This document shows positions 15,091-22,958 of a DNA stretch of 64,000 nucleotides, one piece after another; positions within the stretch are counted from its first letter, which is position 1; every line of letters starts with the position of its first letter. Both the position numbers and the translations under genes were made by a program. The notes under the pieces were generated by a model. It made no database searches and had not been told where the DNA came from. It was given only the letters and a program-made list of their open reading frames with translations. The DNA comes from Streptomyces drozdowiczii (GTDB lineage: Bacteria; Actinomycetota; Actinomycetes; Streptomycetales; Streptomycetaceae), in NCBI RefSeq assembly GCF_026167665.1, contig NZ_CP098740.1:248001-312000 (forward strand), written 5' to 3'.

Positions 15091-17250
15091 ATGACCGATC
15101 AGAACCGGCCCCCGGTCGTTCCCGGCCCGCCCGGCCGGCCGGAGGGCAGGACGCCGGTCGGCGAGACCGGCACGGCGGAGCGGCTCGCCATGAACCGGAC
15201 GGGCAGCTTCGACTGGGACCTCGATGCCTGGACCCTGGATATGGACGAGGCGGGCCTGCTGGTCTTCGGTCTGGACCCTGCCGCGTTCGACGCGCGCCCG
15301 GAGTCCCTGGCGGAGCTGCTGGAACCGGAGGAGCGCGACCGTCTGGGTGTGGCGACGGAGGAGGCGCTGAACGGCGCGGGCAGCTCGTACAGCGTCCACT
15401 TCCGGATTCCGCTCGCGGACGGCAGGGATCAGTGGACGCATGTCCAGGGGCGCATCCTGCGCGGCGGGGACGGGAAGGCGCTCCGGGTCATCGGTCTGGT
15501 GCGGGACGCGACGGCCGAGGTCACCCATTCGGACTTCGTGCTGGAGCTGGAGAAACGGCGACGCCGGCAGACCGACATAGTTGAACGTACGACGAGTGCC
15601 TTGTCGCGCGCGGTGACGGTGGACGATGTGACGGCCGCTCTGACCGGTCCCGGCGGGCTGGCGCGGCTGGGAGCGGACGGGCTGGCGCTCGGGCTGCTGG
15701 ACAACGCGGCGCTGAACGTCATCGCGCTGAGCGGTGAGTCCCTGGAGGTCCTGGACGACCTGGGCTCGGGTCGGCTCGACCCGACGTATCCGCTGGCCGA
15801 CACCGTGCTCAGCGGGCGCCCGCGCTTCGTCGGCTCGCTGGCGGCGCTGACGCGGCGCTATCCGGTGCTGGAGCCGCATGTGGGCCGGCTGAGATTCCAG
15901 GCCGCGGCGTATCTGCCGCTCGTCGCCCAGGCGAGGACGCTCGGCGGACTGGCCCTCTTCTACCGGCAGCGCACCGCGTTCACGGCCGACGAGCGCAATC
16001 TGTGCCTCGGCCTCGCCGCGATCGTGGCCCAGTCCCTCCAGCGGGCCAAGCTGTTCGACGAGGAGCGCGAGTTCGCGACCGGGCTGCAATCCGCGATGCT
16101 GCCGCGCCGCATCCACGACGTCGAGGGCGGCGAGATCGCGGTCCGCTATCACGCGGCGTGGAGCGGCCGCCAGGTCGGCGGTGACTGGTACGACGTGATC
16201 GCCCTGCCCAAGGGGCGGTTCGGGATCGTGGTGGGCGATGTCCAAGGACACGACACGCACGCGGCCGCGATCATGGGGCAGCTCCGGATCGCGTTGCGCG
16301 CGTACGCCGCCGAGGGGCATCCGCCCTCCACGGTGCTGGCCCGTGCCTCGCGGTTCCTCGCCGAGCTGGACACGGACCGGTTCGCGACGTGCGCCTACGC
16401 TCAGGTCGATCTGGCGACCGGGACCGTGCGGGTGGTGCGGGCCGGTCATTTCGGGCCGCTGATCCGGCACATGGACGGCCGGGTCGGCAGCCCCCGGGTG
16501 CGTGGCGGCATGCCGCTGGGCATCTCGACCGACTTCGGCGACGAGGAGTATCCGGAGACCCGGCTCGACCTGGTGCCGGGCGAGACGCTGGTCCTGTACA
16601 CCGACGGGCTGGTGGAGGAGCCGGGCGCCGACATCGACGCGGGGGTGCGCACCCTGATCACCGAGGTCAGCGCGGGGCCGGCGGGTGCGGAGGCGCTGGC
16701 CGACCATCTGTCGGACCGGCTGTGGGAGCGGTGGGGCTCCGGCGACGACGTCGCCCTGCTGGTGCTGCGCCGCAGCCCGGACCCGGGGTCGCCCAAGGCA
16801 CCGAGGCTCCACCAGTACATCCACCAGGCCGACCCGGAAGGGCTGTCCGAGGCGCGGACCATCGTGCGCCAGGCCCTGACCGACTGGGACATGGCGGAAC
16901 TGGCCGACGACGCCGAGCTGGTGACCGGGGAGCTGCTGGTGAACGTGCTGCTCCACACGGAGGGCGGGGCCGTCCTGACCCTGGAGGTGCTGCCCGAGCC
17001 GGTCCGCCGGGTGCGGCTCTCGGTGCAGGACCGCTCCAGCGCATGGCCCCGCCGCCGGTCACCGGGCGAGACCGCGACCTCGGGCCGGGGGCTGCTGCTG
17101 CTCGACGCCGTCTCCACGCGCTGGGGCATCGAGCCCCGGGGTGAGGGCAAGGCGGTCTGGTGCGAGATCGGTCCGAGCGCGCCTCCCACCACACCCCCCG
17201 TGCACCGGCACGCCTCGGGCGGCCCGCGAGGCGGGGGCGGACAACGGTGA
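15091..17250 (+). CDS. PAS-GAF-SpoIIE phosphatase-ATPase sensor protein
   Basis: 719 residues. A PAS domain (about 34-155, GSFDWDLDAWTLDM to VIGLVRDATAEV), a GAF domain (about 175-335), a SpoIIE/PP2C serine phosphatase (about 370-560, RQVGGDWYDVIALP, VVGDVQGHDTHAAAIMGQLR, LYTDGLVEEPG, SGDDVALLVLRR) and a C-terminal HATPase_c (about 590-700, ELVTGELLVNVLLHTEGG, SGRGLLLLDAV). This layout combines an anti-sigma-antagonist phosphatase with an anti-sigma-factor-like kinase, so it should act in a partner-switching cascade. The start ATG 15091 has GGAG 6 bases upstream. No sigma factor or antagonist is adjacent. Confidence 0.93.
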   Translation: MTDQNRPPVVPGPPGRPEGRTPVGETGTAERLAMNRTGSFDWDLDAWTLDMDEAGLLVFGLDPAAFDARPESLAELLEPEERDRLGVATEEALNGAGSSYSVHFRIPLADGRDQWTHVQGRILRGGDGKALRVIGLVRDATAEVTHSDFVLELEKRRRRQTDIVERTTSALSRAVTVDDVTAALTGPGGLARLGADGLALGLLDNAALNVIALSGESLEVLDDLGSGRLDPTYPLADTVLSGRPRFVGSLAALTRRYPVLEPHVGRLRFQAAAYLPLVAQARTLGGLALFYRQRTAFTADERNLCLGLAAIVAQSLQRAKLFDEEREFATGLQSAMLPRRIHDVEGGEIAVRYHAAWSGRQVGGDWYDVIALPKGRFGIVVGDVQGHDTHAAAIMGQLRIALRAYAAEGHPPSTVLARASRFLAELDTDRFATCAYAQVDLATGTVRVVRAGHFGPLIRHMDGRVGSPRVRGGMPLGISTDFGDEEYPETRLDLVPGETLVLYTDGLVEEPGADIDAGVRTLITEVSAGPAGAEALADHLSDRLWERWGSGDDVALLVLRRSPDPGSPKAPRLHQYIHQADPEGLSEARTIVRQALTDWDMAELADDAELVTGELLVNVLLHTEGGAVLTLEVLPEPVRRVRLSVQDRSSAWPRRRSPGETATSGRGLLLLDAVSTRWGIEPRGEGKAVWCEIGPSAPPTTPPVHRHASGGPRGGGGQR

Positions 17251-17289
17251 GGGGCGCACCGCCACGTCGCGCGTGACGGTACGCCCCTC
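17249..17289. terminator. Bidirectional terminator hairpin
   Basis: Nested stem: GAGGGGCG/CGCCCCTC outside (17249-17256, 17282-17289), then ACCG/CGGT and CACG/CGTG inside, around a 5-base loop. It starts within the SpoIIE gene stop codon and serves the convergent LAETG gene as well. Confidence 0.75.
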
Positions 17290-17336
17290 GGCCCCGCCGC
17301 CCCTTCGCTGTACGCGTCCGGGCGGCGCGGTCTACG

Positions 17337-17969
17337 TCAGTGCTGTGCGGTGCGACGCTTGCGCACCGACCACATGATGCCGCCGCCGGCCAGCAGCACG
17401 GCCACCGCCGCGCCACCGATGATCGGGGTGGCGGACGAGGAGCCGGTCTCGGCCAGGTCCGGCGAGCTGGGGCTCGGCGTCGCCACGGCGGGCGCGGACG
17501 ACGACGGAGCGGACTCGCTCGGCTTGACGGTGGGGCTGGGGGACGCCGTGGTGGGTGTCTCGGACGGCTTCGTCTCGGACGGGCTCGGCGTCGGCTTCGA
17601 CGGCGGGGTGCCCTCGCACACCGGCGCCTGCTTGGTGTCTTCCTTCGAGTACTGGTCGCCGTCCCCGGCCTTGACGACCAGGTAGACCGTCAGCGGCTGG
17701 TCGTGCTCCGGCAGCGTGAGCTTCTTCTCGAAGTCCTTGCCGAACTTCTCCGTCGGCAGCAGCGCGTTGCCGTCGACGGTGACGGTCACCTCGTTGGTGA
17801 CACCGGGGTTGTACTGGGTGAGGTGCAGGCTCACTTCGTCACAGGTCACGTCCCAGGTGGGGGTGTGAGCTGCGGCCGGACCGGCGGTGAGGACCGCGCC
17901 GGAGAGGCCGACCACCGCGGCGGCGACGAGAGTTCCCGCTGCGCGCCACGATCTCCTGGGTATGGTCAT
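17337..17969 (-). CDS. LAETG-anchored (sortase substrate) surface protein
   Basis: 210 residues in order: signal peptide (MTIPRRSWRAAGTL, hydrophobic core, AAAH-TPTW cleavage), a compact extracellular domain of about 90 residues with two Cys, a Pro/Ser/Thr-rich stalk (repeats of SPS/PTPS, about 100-165), the sorting motif LAETG, a hydrophobic segment and a KRR tail. Streptomyces class E sortases recognise LAXTG, so the protein should be covalently attached to the cell wall. The start ATG 17969 has GGAGGA 6-7 bases upstream. No sortase gene is in the window. Confidence 0.9.
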   Translation of the reverse strand: MTIPRRSWRAAGTLVAAAVVGLSGAVLTAGPAAAHTPTWDVTCDEVSLHLTQYNPGVTNEVTVTVDGNALLPTEKFGKDFEKKLTLPEHDQPLTVYLVVKAGDGDQYSKEDTKQAPVCEGTPPSKPTPSPSETKPSETPTTASPSPTVKPSESAPSSSAPAVATPSPSSPDLAETGSSSATPIIGGAAVAVLLAGGGIMWSVRKRRTAQH

Positions 17970-18157
17970 GGATATTTCCTCCGCAGATGTTTCGCGCCCG
18001 TATGGGCGGTGCAGCGCACAGTACTGCCCCCTTCCCCACCGTGTGCACCCGCCCCACAGCCGTATCCGCGTCACAACCACCCCCACACCATCGCCGGTTG
18101 GGACATGCCGGACACGGGCCGGCGCTGCCCGCTCGTCCCCGGCGCCCCGTCCTGTCC

Positions 18158-18645
18158 TCAGAGCCGCCGGTGCATGATGTGCAGCCCCACGAAGCCCTCG
18201 ACCGGGTGGTCGAACCCCTCGGGCAGGGTGCCCAGGATGTCGAAGCCCAGCGAGCGGTACAGCTTCACCGCGTGGGTGTTGGTCTCCACCACCGCGTTGA
18301 ACTGCATGGCCCGGTATCCGGCCGTGCGTGCCCAGTCGATGCTGTACTCGCACAGGGCGCGTCCGACACCGCGCCCGGAGTGCCGGGGGTCGACCATGTA
18401 GCTGGCGCTGGCGATGTGCGATCCGTTGCCCATGTGGTTCTTGTTCATCTTCGCCGTGCCGAGGACGGTGCCGTCGTCGGCGAGCGCGACCACGGTCCGG
18501 TTGGGTGGCTTCAGGAGCCACCAGTCGGCGGCGTCCGCCTCCTGGAGGTCGAGGGGGTAGGTGAAGGTCTCGCCGGCGGCGACGATTTCATGGAAGAACG
18601 GCCAGATGGCGGGCCAGTCCTCGGGGTGGCTTCCCTGATCAACAT
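18158..18645 (-). CDS. GNAT acetyltransferase with an N-terminal frameshift
   Basis: The body (DWPAIWPFFHEIVAAGETFTYP, DPRHSGRGVGRALCEYSIDWA, NTHAVKLYRSLGFDILG) is a complete GNAT domain with the acetyl-CoA loop RHSGRGVG. The family-like N-terminus M-L-I-R-E-A-T-P is encoded from ATG 18645 but in the next frame; one extra base in or next to the four-base run 18623-18626 would join it to EDWPAIW. Restored length is 162 residues. The uninterrupted reading needs a GTG at 18679 and gives an atypical, His-rich N-terminus. Either an assembly indel or a recent frameshift. Confidence 0.8.
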
Positions 18646-18685
18646 GCCGCTCAGGATGCCTGGCCGGACCCGCGATCACCAGCCG

Positions 18686-19819
18686 TTATCCGGAGCGCCC
18701 CGCTCCACCCCCGCCGGGCCGCACCGCGCGTGGCAGCCCGCCGTGCCGGGGTCGACGGAGCCCCAACCCCCGGGCCGCGCGCCCCCGCAGCCGGGCCAGC
18801 AGCCTCAGCGGGCCTTCGGGGCGGGCGTGCCCGACGAGCGCGGGCACCGGTCCGGAAGCCTCGGGTCCGGGTTCGACGGGCCCCGGTCCGGGCCCTGCAG
18901 GATCGGCGGGCAGCGCCGCCACGCCCTGCTCACGCGGCCGCACCGAGACAGGCGGACCGGAAAGCGCCTCGTCCACCGCATCCCCCGGTCGCGGCGCCGG
19001 CCGCGCCTCCCGGGCGGCGTCCAGCTCCGTGATCAGGCTGATACGGCGCCACAGGATCTCGTCCGGCTCGTCGGCGGTCATCAGCCGCGCCATCGCCTCG
19101 CGGCCGGCCACCGATCCTCGTCGCCCGAACACCGCCTCCGGCCTGATCCTGGTGAAGTGGGCTCGCTCGTAGGGGTCGTCCACCACCTCCGCCAACTGGA
19201 CCGGATCCAGGCCCTGGGCGACGATCGCCGCGCGCACCCATGGGTCGTCGGTGAGGGCGAGCAGGCGCTCGATCCGCCGGGAGCGCCAGTTGCGCGGCCG
19301 CCAGTCGGCCCCCGCGTCCAGCCGGCCGCGCATCCAGGGCGGGCTGTTGCCCACCAACAGCTCCGGCGACCGGGAAGCCAGCGCTTCGAGTTCCTGGGCG
19401 AGATAGACCCACACCACCGCCCGGTACCGGTTGAGGTAGAAGGCGACGGGTGTGAGGCATCCGGCCCGGGCGAGCCGGGTGAACCGCGCCGGGCTGATCC
19501 CGAGCAGTCGGGCCCCCTCGGCGGTCCCTACCGTGCGCACCCGTTCGCGCAGAGCGCCGGGGAATCCGTCCTGGGCCCGCAGGCGCGCGATCTCCTCGTG
19601 GTCGATCCTGGGCCGGCCGTCCGGTCCGCTCCGCACCCGGACCGCCCCCAGGTAGACGGCGAGTTCGAACTCGTTGCGCTTGAGGCCGAGATCCGAAGCG
19701 GCGCGGGCCGCGCCGAAGGTGCAGCCCGTTTCGTCACGCACGGTCTCCGGCCCCGGCATCTCCGTAGGGCGTGAATCGGCCCCATACACCCCGCTGTTCA
19801 GCTGATTCGTCGTTGTCAT
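18686..19819 (-). CDS. DUF6397-like protein with HTH-type N-terminal region
   Basis: 377 residues from ATG 19819, with GGGGGAG 7 bases upstream (an in-frame ATG at 19852 adds 11). The first 130 residues resemble helix-turn-helix/MerR-like reading heads (TFGAARAASDLGLKRNEFELAVYLG, then a second TAEGARLLGISPARFTRLARAG). A basic middle (WRPRNWRSRRIERLLAL) and a disordered Pro/Gly/Arg tail follow. I assign it to the Streptomyces-specific DUF6397 family from memory of its layout. Probably DNA-binding; no target is known. Confidence 0.7.
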   Translation of the reverse strand: MTTTNQLNSGVYGADSRPTEMPGPETVRDETGCTFGAARAASDLGLKRNEFELAVYLGAVRVRSGPDGRPRIDHEEIARLRAQDGFPGALRERVRTVGTAEGARLLGISPARFTRLARAGCLTPVAFYLNRYRAVVWVYLAQELEALASRSPELLVGNSPPWMRGRLDAGADWRPRNWRSRRIERLLALTDDPWVRAAIVAQGLDPVQLAEVVDDPYERAHFTRIRPEAVFGRRGSVAGREAMARLMTADEPDEILWRRISLITELDAAREARPAPRPGDAVDEALSGPPVSVRPREQGVAALPADPAGPGPGPVEPGPEASGPVPALVGHARPEGPLRLLARLRGRAARGLGLRRPRHGGLPRAVRPGGGGAGRSG

Positions 19820-19880
19820 GACGTCACTCCCCCGCGACTCTCGATTACTCACTGCAACCAGAGTAGGCCGGGAAAGTCAA

Positions 19881-19922
19881 CCGCCGCCGAGCCTGTGGAT
19901 AACTCCACGGACCCGGCGGCGG
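19881..19922 (-). terminator. Terminator hairpin after the roadblock gene
   Basis: CCGCCGCCG (19881-19889) pairs with CGGCGGCGG (19914-19922). An inner GTGG/CCAC stem sits in the loop. It is just downstream of the roadblock gene stop on the minus strand. Confidence 0.65.
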
Positions 19923-19941
19923 CCGGAGCACATCAGGCGCG

Positions 19942-20355
19942 TCAGAGCCGGTTGACTCCCCCGGTCCCGTCCTGACGTGAGTCCACGCCGAGGTGCTGTC
20001 CCACCCGGTTGACCAGAAGCGTCATCTCGTACGCCACCTGACCGACGTCCGACTCCGCCTCACTCAGCACGCACAGGCAACTGCCTTCCCCCGCCGCCGT
20101 CACGAAGAGCAGCGCCTCGTCGAACTCCACCATGGTCTGCCGGGCCTTTCCGGCACGGAAGTGCCGGCCCGAGCCGCGGGCCAGGCTGTGCAGCCCCGAC
20201 GAGACGGCCGCCAGGTGCTCGGCGTCCTCACGGGCGAGCCCGGTGCTCGCACCGGTCACCAGACCGTCGTTCGACAACACCAGGGCGTGCCGTATGTGCG
20301 CGACCCGCTGGGTGAGATCGTCCAGGAGCCAGTCCAGTCCCCTGTCCATCGCCAT
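19942..20355 (-). CDS. Roadblock/LC7 domain protein
   Basis: 137 residues covering one roadblock/LC7 domain (LDWLLDDLTQRVAHIRHALVLSNDGL at the start, TMVEFDEALLFVTAAGEGSCLCVL in the core sheet). In Streptomyces these are CvnB-type partners of a small GTPase within four-gene conservons. The start ATG 20355 has GGAGG 7 bases upstream. Here no sensor kinase, DUF742 or GTPase gene is adjacent, so it is an orphan. Probably regulates a GTPase encoded elsewhere. Confidence 0.88.
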   Translation of the reverse strand: MAMDRGLDWLLDDLTQRVAHIRHALVLSNDGLVTGASTGLAREDAEHLAAVSSGLHSLARGSGRHFRAGKARQTMVEFDEALLFVTAAGEGSCLCVLSEAESDVGQVAYEMTLLVNRVGQHLGVDSRQDGTGGVNRL

Positions 20356-20472
20356 TCTGTTTCCTCCCCGTTCACGCGTTCCCCGTGCCTCGCTCGTGGC
20401 AAGCCTTGCGCACGGGTCACGCAGGGGCAAGCACCCCGCTCCCCGCACAGGGCGGGAAGCGGCCACCTCCGC

Positions 20473-21936
20473 TCAGCCGTAGGAGAGGTTCTCGCAGGGG
20501 TCGTCGTCCGCCGACCGGGCCTCGTCGGCGATCGCGGCCGGCACCTCCGGCGTGGCGGACGCGGCGTCGGGCGCGGCGGACGGCCCGTCCGCGTAGTCCT
20601 GGCCGACGGTGACCTGGATGCCGCTTCCCGCGTCGGCGGACTCGGTGATCCGTGCGCCGGGGAAGAGCCCCGCCGTGGTGCGGGCCTCGTCCCGCAGCCC
20701 GGGGCCGTACGCGACGACGGTCGCGGAGCGGGTCTGGTCCTGGGCGGTGGCCGTATTGGTGACGGTGAAGCCCTGCGCGCGCAGGAGCCCGGCCGCCTTG
20801 GCCGCGAGCCCGGGCACCGTCGTGCCGTTGTAGACGGAGACCTGGATGCCCGCGCCCGATACGGGAGACCGCGAAGCCTTGGGGGACGCGGTGGCGCCCG
20901 CCTTGGCGTCGAGGGGGCGGTCGGCCTTCAGCGCGGCCCACAGCGCGTCGGCGTCCGGCTCCACGACGGCGACGCGCTCGCCCTCGTACCGCCAGGGAAC
21001 GGTCACGAACTTGGTGTTGTGCAGGTCGATGTTCTTCATCGAGAGGGCGAAGGCGAGCAGCTTGTCGGCCGAGCCGAGCCCGGGGTCGACGGTCATCGCG
21101 TCGGTGGCGGCGTCGGCCAGCGGCAGAAGGGTCGTGGGGTTCATGCCGCGTGACTTGATCTTCTTGACCAGGGAGGCGATGAACGCCTGCTGCCTCTTGA
21201 TCCGGCCTATGTCGGAGCCGTCGCCGATGCCGTGCCGCAGCCGTACGTAGTCGAGGGCGCGTTGGCCGGAGACCGTCTGCGCGCCCTTCTCGAAGACCAG
21301 GGTGCCCCGGGTCGTGCGCTTGGGATTCAGGTCGCGCTGATAGATGTCGTTCGGCAGGCACACGGGCACTCCGCCGACGGCGGAGGTCAGCGCGGAGAAC
21401 CCCGCGAAGTCGATGACGACGGTGTGGTCGACGCGCAGTCCGGTCAACTGCTCGACGGTGTTCTGGGTGCAGGCCGGGTTGCCCTCGACGGTCTCCCCCA
21501 CCGAGAACGCCCCGTTGAACTGGCTGTGGTGGCGCGGGGCGGTCCAACTGCCGTCGGGCTTGCGGCAGGCCGGGATGTCGACCATGGCGTCACGGGGAAC
21601 CGATACGGCCACCGCATGTTTACGATCGGCGTAAACATGCAGCAGGAGCACGGTGTCCGAGCGGCCGACCTCACCGGTGGCTCCGCCCAGCCCCTTGTTC
21701 TTGCCCGAGCGGGTGTCCGATCCGATGACGAGGACGTTCTGCCCGCCGGAGGAGCCTGGCGGCCGGTCGCCGGAGACGCCGTCGGCGCTGAACGTGTCGA
21801 TGCTGCCGGTGAGTTTCAGATATCCCCAGCCGATCCCGGCGACCAGCAGGACGAGGAAGGACAGCGCGGACACGGCTGTCCGCCGCAGCCGGCTCCCCCT
21901 CCTCCCCGCCCCTGTCGCTCTGTTCCTGCTTGCCAT
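20473..21936 (-). CDS. LytR-CpsA-Psr (LCP) family cell-wall glycopolymer transferase
   Basis: 487 residues: basic N-terminus, one membrane segment (about 18-40), extracytoplasmic LCP domain (about 65-300: NVLVIGSDTRSG, RSDTVLLLHV, AVSVPRDAMVDIP, INFAGF-like VIDFAGFSAL, YVRLRHGIGDGSDIGRIKRQQ) and a C-terminal LytR_C domain (about 345-440). LCP enzymes attach polyprenyl-linked glycopolymers to peptidoglycan. The conserved Arg/Asp residues of the active site are present. An unusual perfect inverted repeat with rare codons lies at 21614-21640 inside the gene. Confidence 0.93.
   Translation of the reverse strand: MASRNRATGAGRRGSRLRRTAVSALSFLVLLVAGIGWGYLKLTGSIDTFSADGVSGDRPPGSSGGQNVLVIGSDTRSGKNKGLGGATGEVGRSDTVLLLHVYADRKHAVAVSVPRDAMVDIPACRKPDGSWTAPRHHSQFNGAFSVGETVEGNPACTQNTVEQLTGLRVDHTVVIDFAGFSALTSAVGGVPVCLPNDIYQRDLNPKRTTRGTLVFEKGAQTVSGQRALDYVRLRHGIGDGSDIGRIKRQQAFIASLVKKIKSRGMNPTTLLPLADAATDAMTVDPGLGSADKLLAFALSMKNIDLHNTKFVTVPWRYEGERVAVVEPDADALWAALKADRPLDAKAGATASPKASRSPVSGAGIQVSVYNGTTVPGLAAKAAGLLRAQGFTVTNTATAQDQTRSATVVAYGPGLRDEARTTAGLFPGARITESADAGSGIQVTVGQDYADGPSAAPDAASATPEVPAAIADEARSADDDPCENLSYG
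21614..21640. repeat. Perfect 11-bp inverted repeat inside the LCP gene
   Basis: GCATGTTTACG and CGTAAACATGC flank ATCGG. On the coding strand it spans the codons for HVYADRKHA and uses CAT, GTT, GAT, CGT and AAA, all uncommon in this gene. Its AT content contrasts sharply with the surroundings. Confidence 0.75.
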
Positions 21937-22317
21937 GGGCCACCCCGTTCGTACGGCTGCCGCGCGGGTCCGCCTCCCGGCGGCGCCCGTACGGTCGTGC
22001 AGTTGTGCGTTTTTCTGGTCGTGACGTGCGGTGGCTCCGTGCGCCCCCGGACCTGACCATCGTCAGTCCGATCCCCTCTCCCCACAGGGCCGCGGGAAAC
22101 ATTGACCGGAAGACACCGGAATCCGGTGGGGCGCAGGGCGTGTTCCCCGCGCGCCCCGCGATGAATCGTGTCGGACGCCATCCGCGCCCTGGGCAAATCC
22201 TCGCGTTTCCTGAAGAGTGAGGGACAGCCGCCGTCCGTTCCGGGCGACGGCCGGACCGCGGCCGGTTGGAACGTACGGGCCGCGGTCGGTGAACCACTGG
22301 ATCATTGGAGGAAGTTC
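21937..22317. other. 381-base intergenic region between divergent LCP and terD genes
   Basis: Must hold both promoters. The clearest element is a dyad CACCGGA-A-TCCGGTG at 22114-22128, next to a TTGACC -35-like hexamer (22102-22107). No small gene with a credible ribosome site was found. Confidence 0.5.
22114..22128. promoter_or_regulatory. Dyad CACCGGA-A-TCCGGTG
   Basis: Perfect 7-bp arms with a single central base, about 190 bases upstream of terD and 8 bases downstream of a TTGACC hexamer. Its position suggests an operator, though no regulator can be named. Confidence 0.4.
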
Positions 22318-22893
22318 ATGGGTGTGACCCTGGCCAAGGGCGGCAACGTCTCCTTGTCGAAGGAGGCGCCCGGCCTGACCGCGGTGACGGTCGGCCTGGG
22401 CTGGGACGTACGCACGACGACGGGGGCCGACTACGACCTCGACGCCAGTGCGCTGCTGTGCGCGGATCACGGAAAGGTGGTCTCCGACCTGCACTTCGTC
22501 TTCTACAACAACCTCAACAGCCCGGACGGTTCCGTCCAGCACACCGGGGACAACCTGACGGGTGAGGGCGACGGCGACGACGAGTCCATCAACGTGAACC
22601 TGTCGGCGGTCCCCGCCGACGTCGCGAAGATAGTCTTCCCGGTCTCCATCCATGACGCGCAGAGCCGGGGGCAGAGTTTCGGCCAGGTGCGCAACGCGTT
22701 CATCCGCGTCGTGAACCAGGCCAACGGGGTGGAGCTCGCCCGGTACGACCTCAGCGAGGACGCTTCGACGGAGACCGCGATGGTGTTCGGCGAGCTGTAC
22801 CGGCACGGCGGCGAGTGGAAGTTCCGCGCGGTCGGCCAGGGTTGCGCCTCCGGCCTGGCGGGTATCGCGAAGGACTTCGGCGTGAACGTCTGA
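22318..22893 (+). CDS. TerD family stress protein
   Basis: 191 residues, the normal length. Family hallmarks: [19 protein letters not shown] at the N-terminus, VGLGWDVR, the calcium-binding acidic clusters DYDLDAS and GDGDDES, and DFYNN-type [11 protein letters not shown]. TerD proteins bind calcium and are linked to tellurite resistance and general envelope stress and, in Streptomyces, to differentiation. Start ATG 22318 has GGAGGAAG 3-4 bases upstream. Single copy here, without the rest of a ter operon. Confidence 0.94.
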   Translation: MGVTLAKGGNVSLSKEAPGLTAVTVGLGWDVRTTTGADYDLDASALLCADHGKVVSDLHFVFYNNLNSPDGSVQHTGDNLTGEGDGDDESINVNLSAVPADVAKIVFPVSIHDAQSRGQSFGQVRNAFIRVVNQANGVELARYDLSEDASTETAMVFGELYRHGGEWKFRAVGQGCASGLAGIAKDFGVNV

Positions 22894-22906
22894 GGTGACC
22901 GCCCCA

Positions 22907-22941
22907 CCGGCCCGGCTCCGCCTCAGCGGTGGCCGGGCCGG
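22907..22941. terminator. Bidirectional terminator hairpin
   Basis: CCGGCCCGGC (22907-22916) pairs perfectly with GCCGGGCCGG (22932-22941), between the convergent terD and MMPL genes. An outer GGTGAC/GTCACC pair extends it. Confidence 0.75.
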
Positions 22942-22958
22942 CTCCGTCCGGGCCGCCG

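Noticed and set aside
19894..19902. TGTGGATAA, a DnaA-box-like nonamer
   Set aside because: A single copy in the loop of a terminator hairpin, without an AT-rich region or box cluster, so no origin function.
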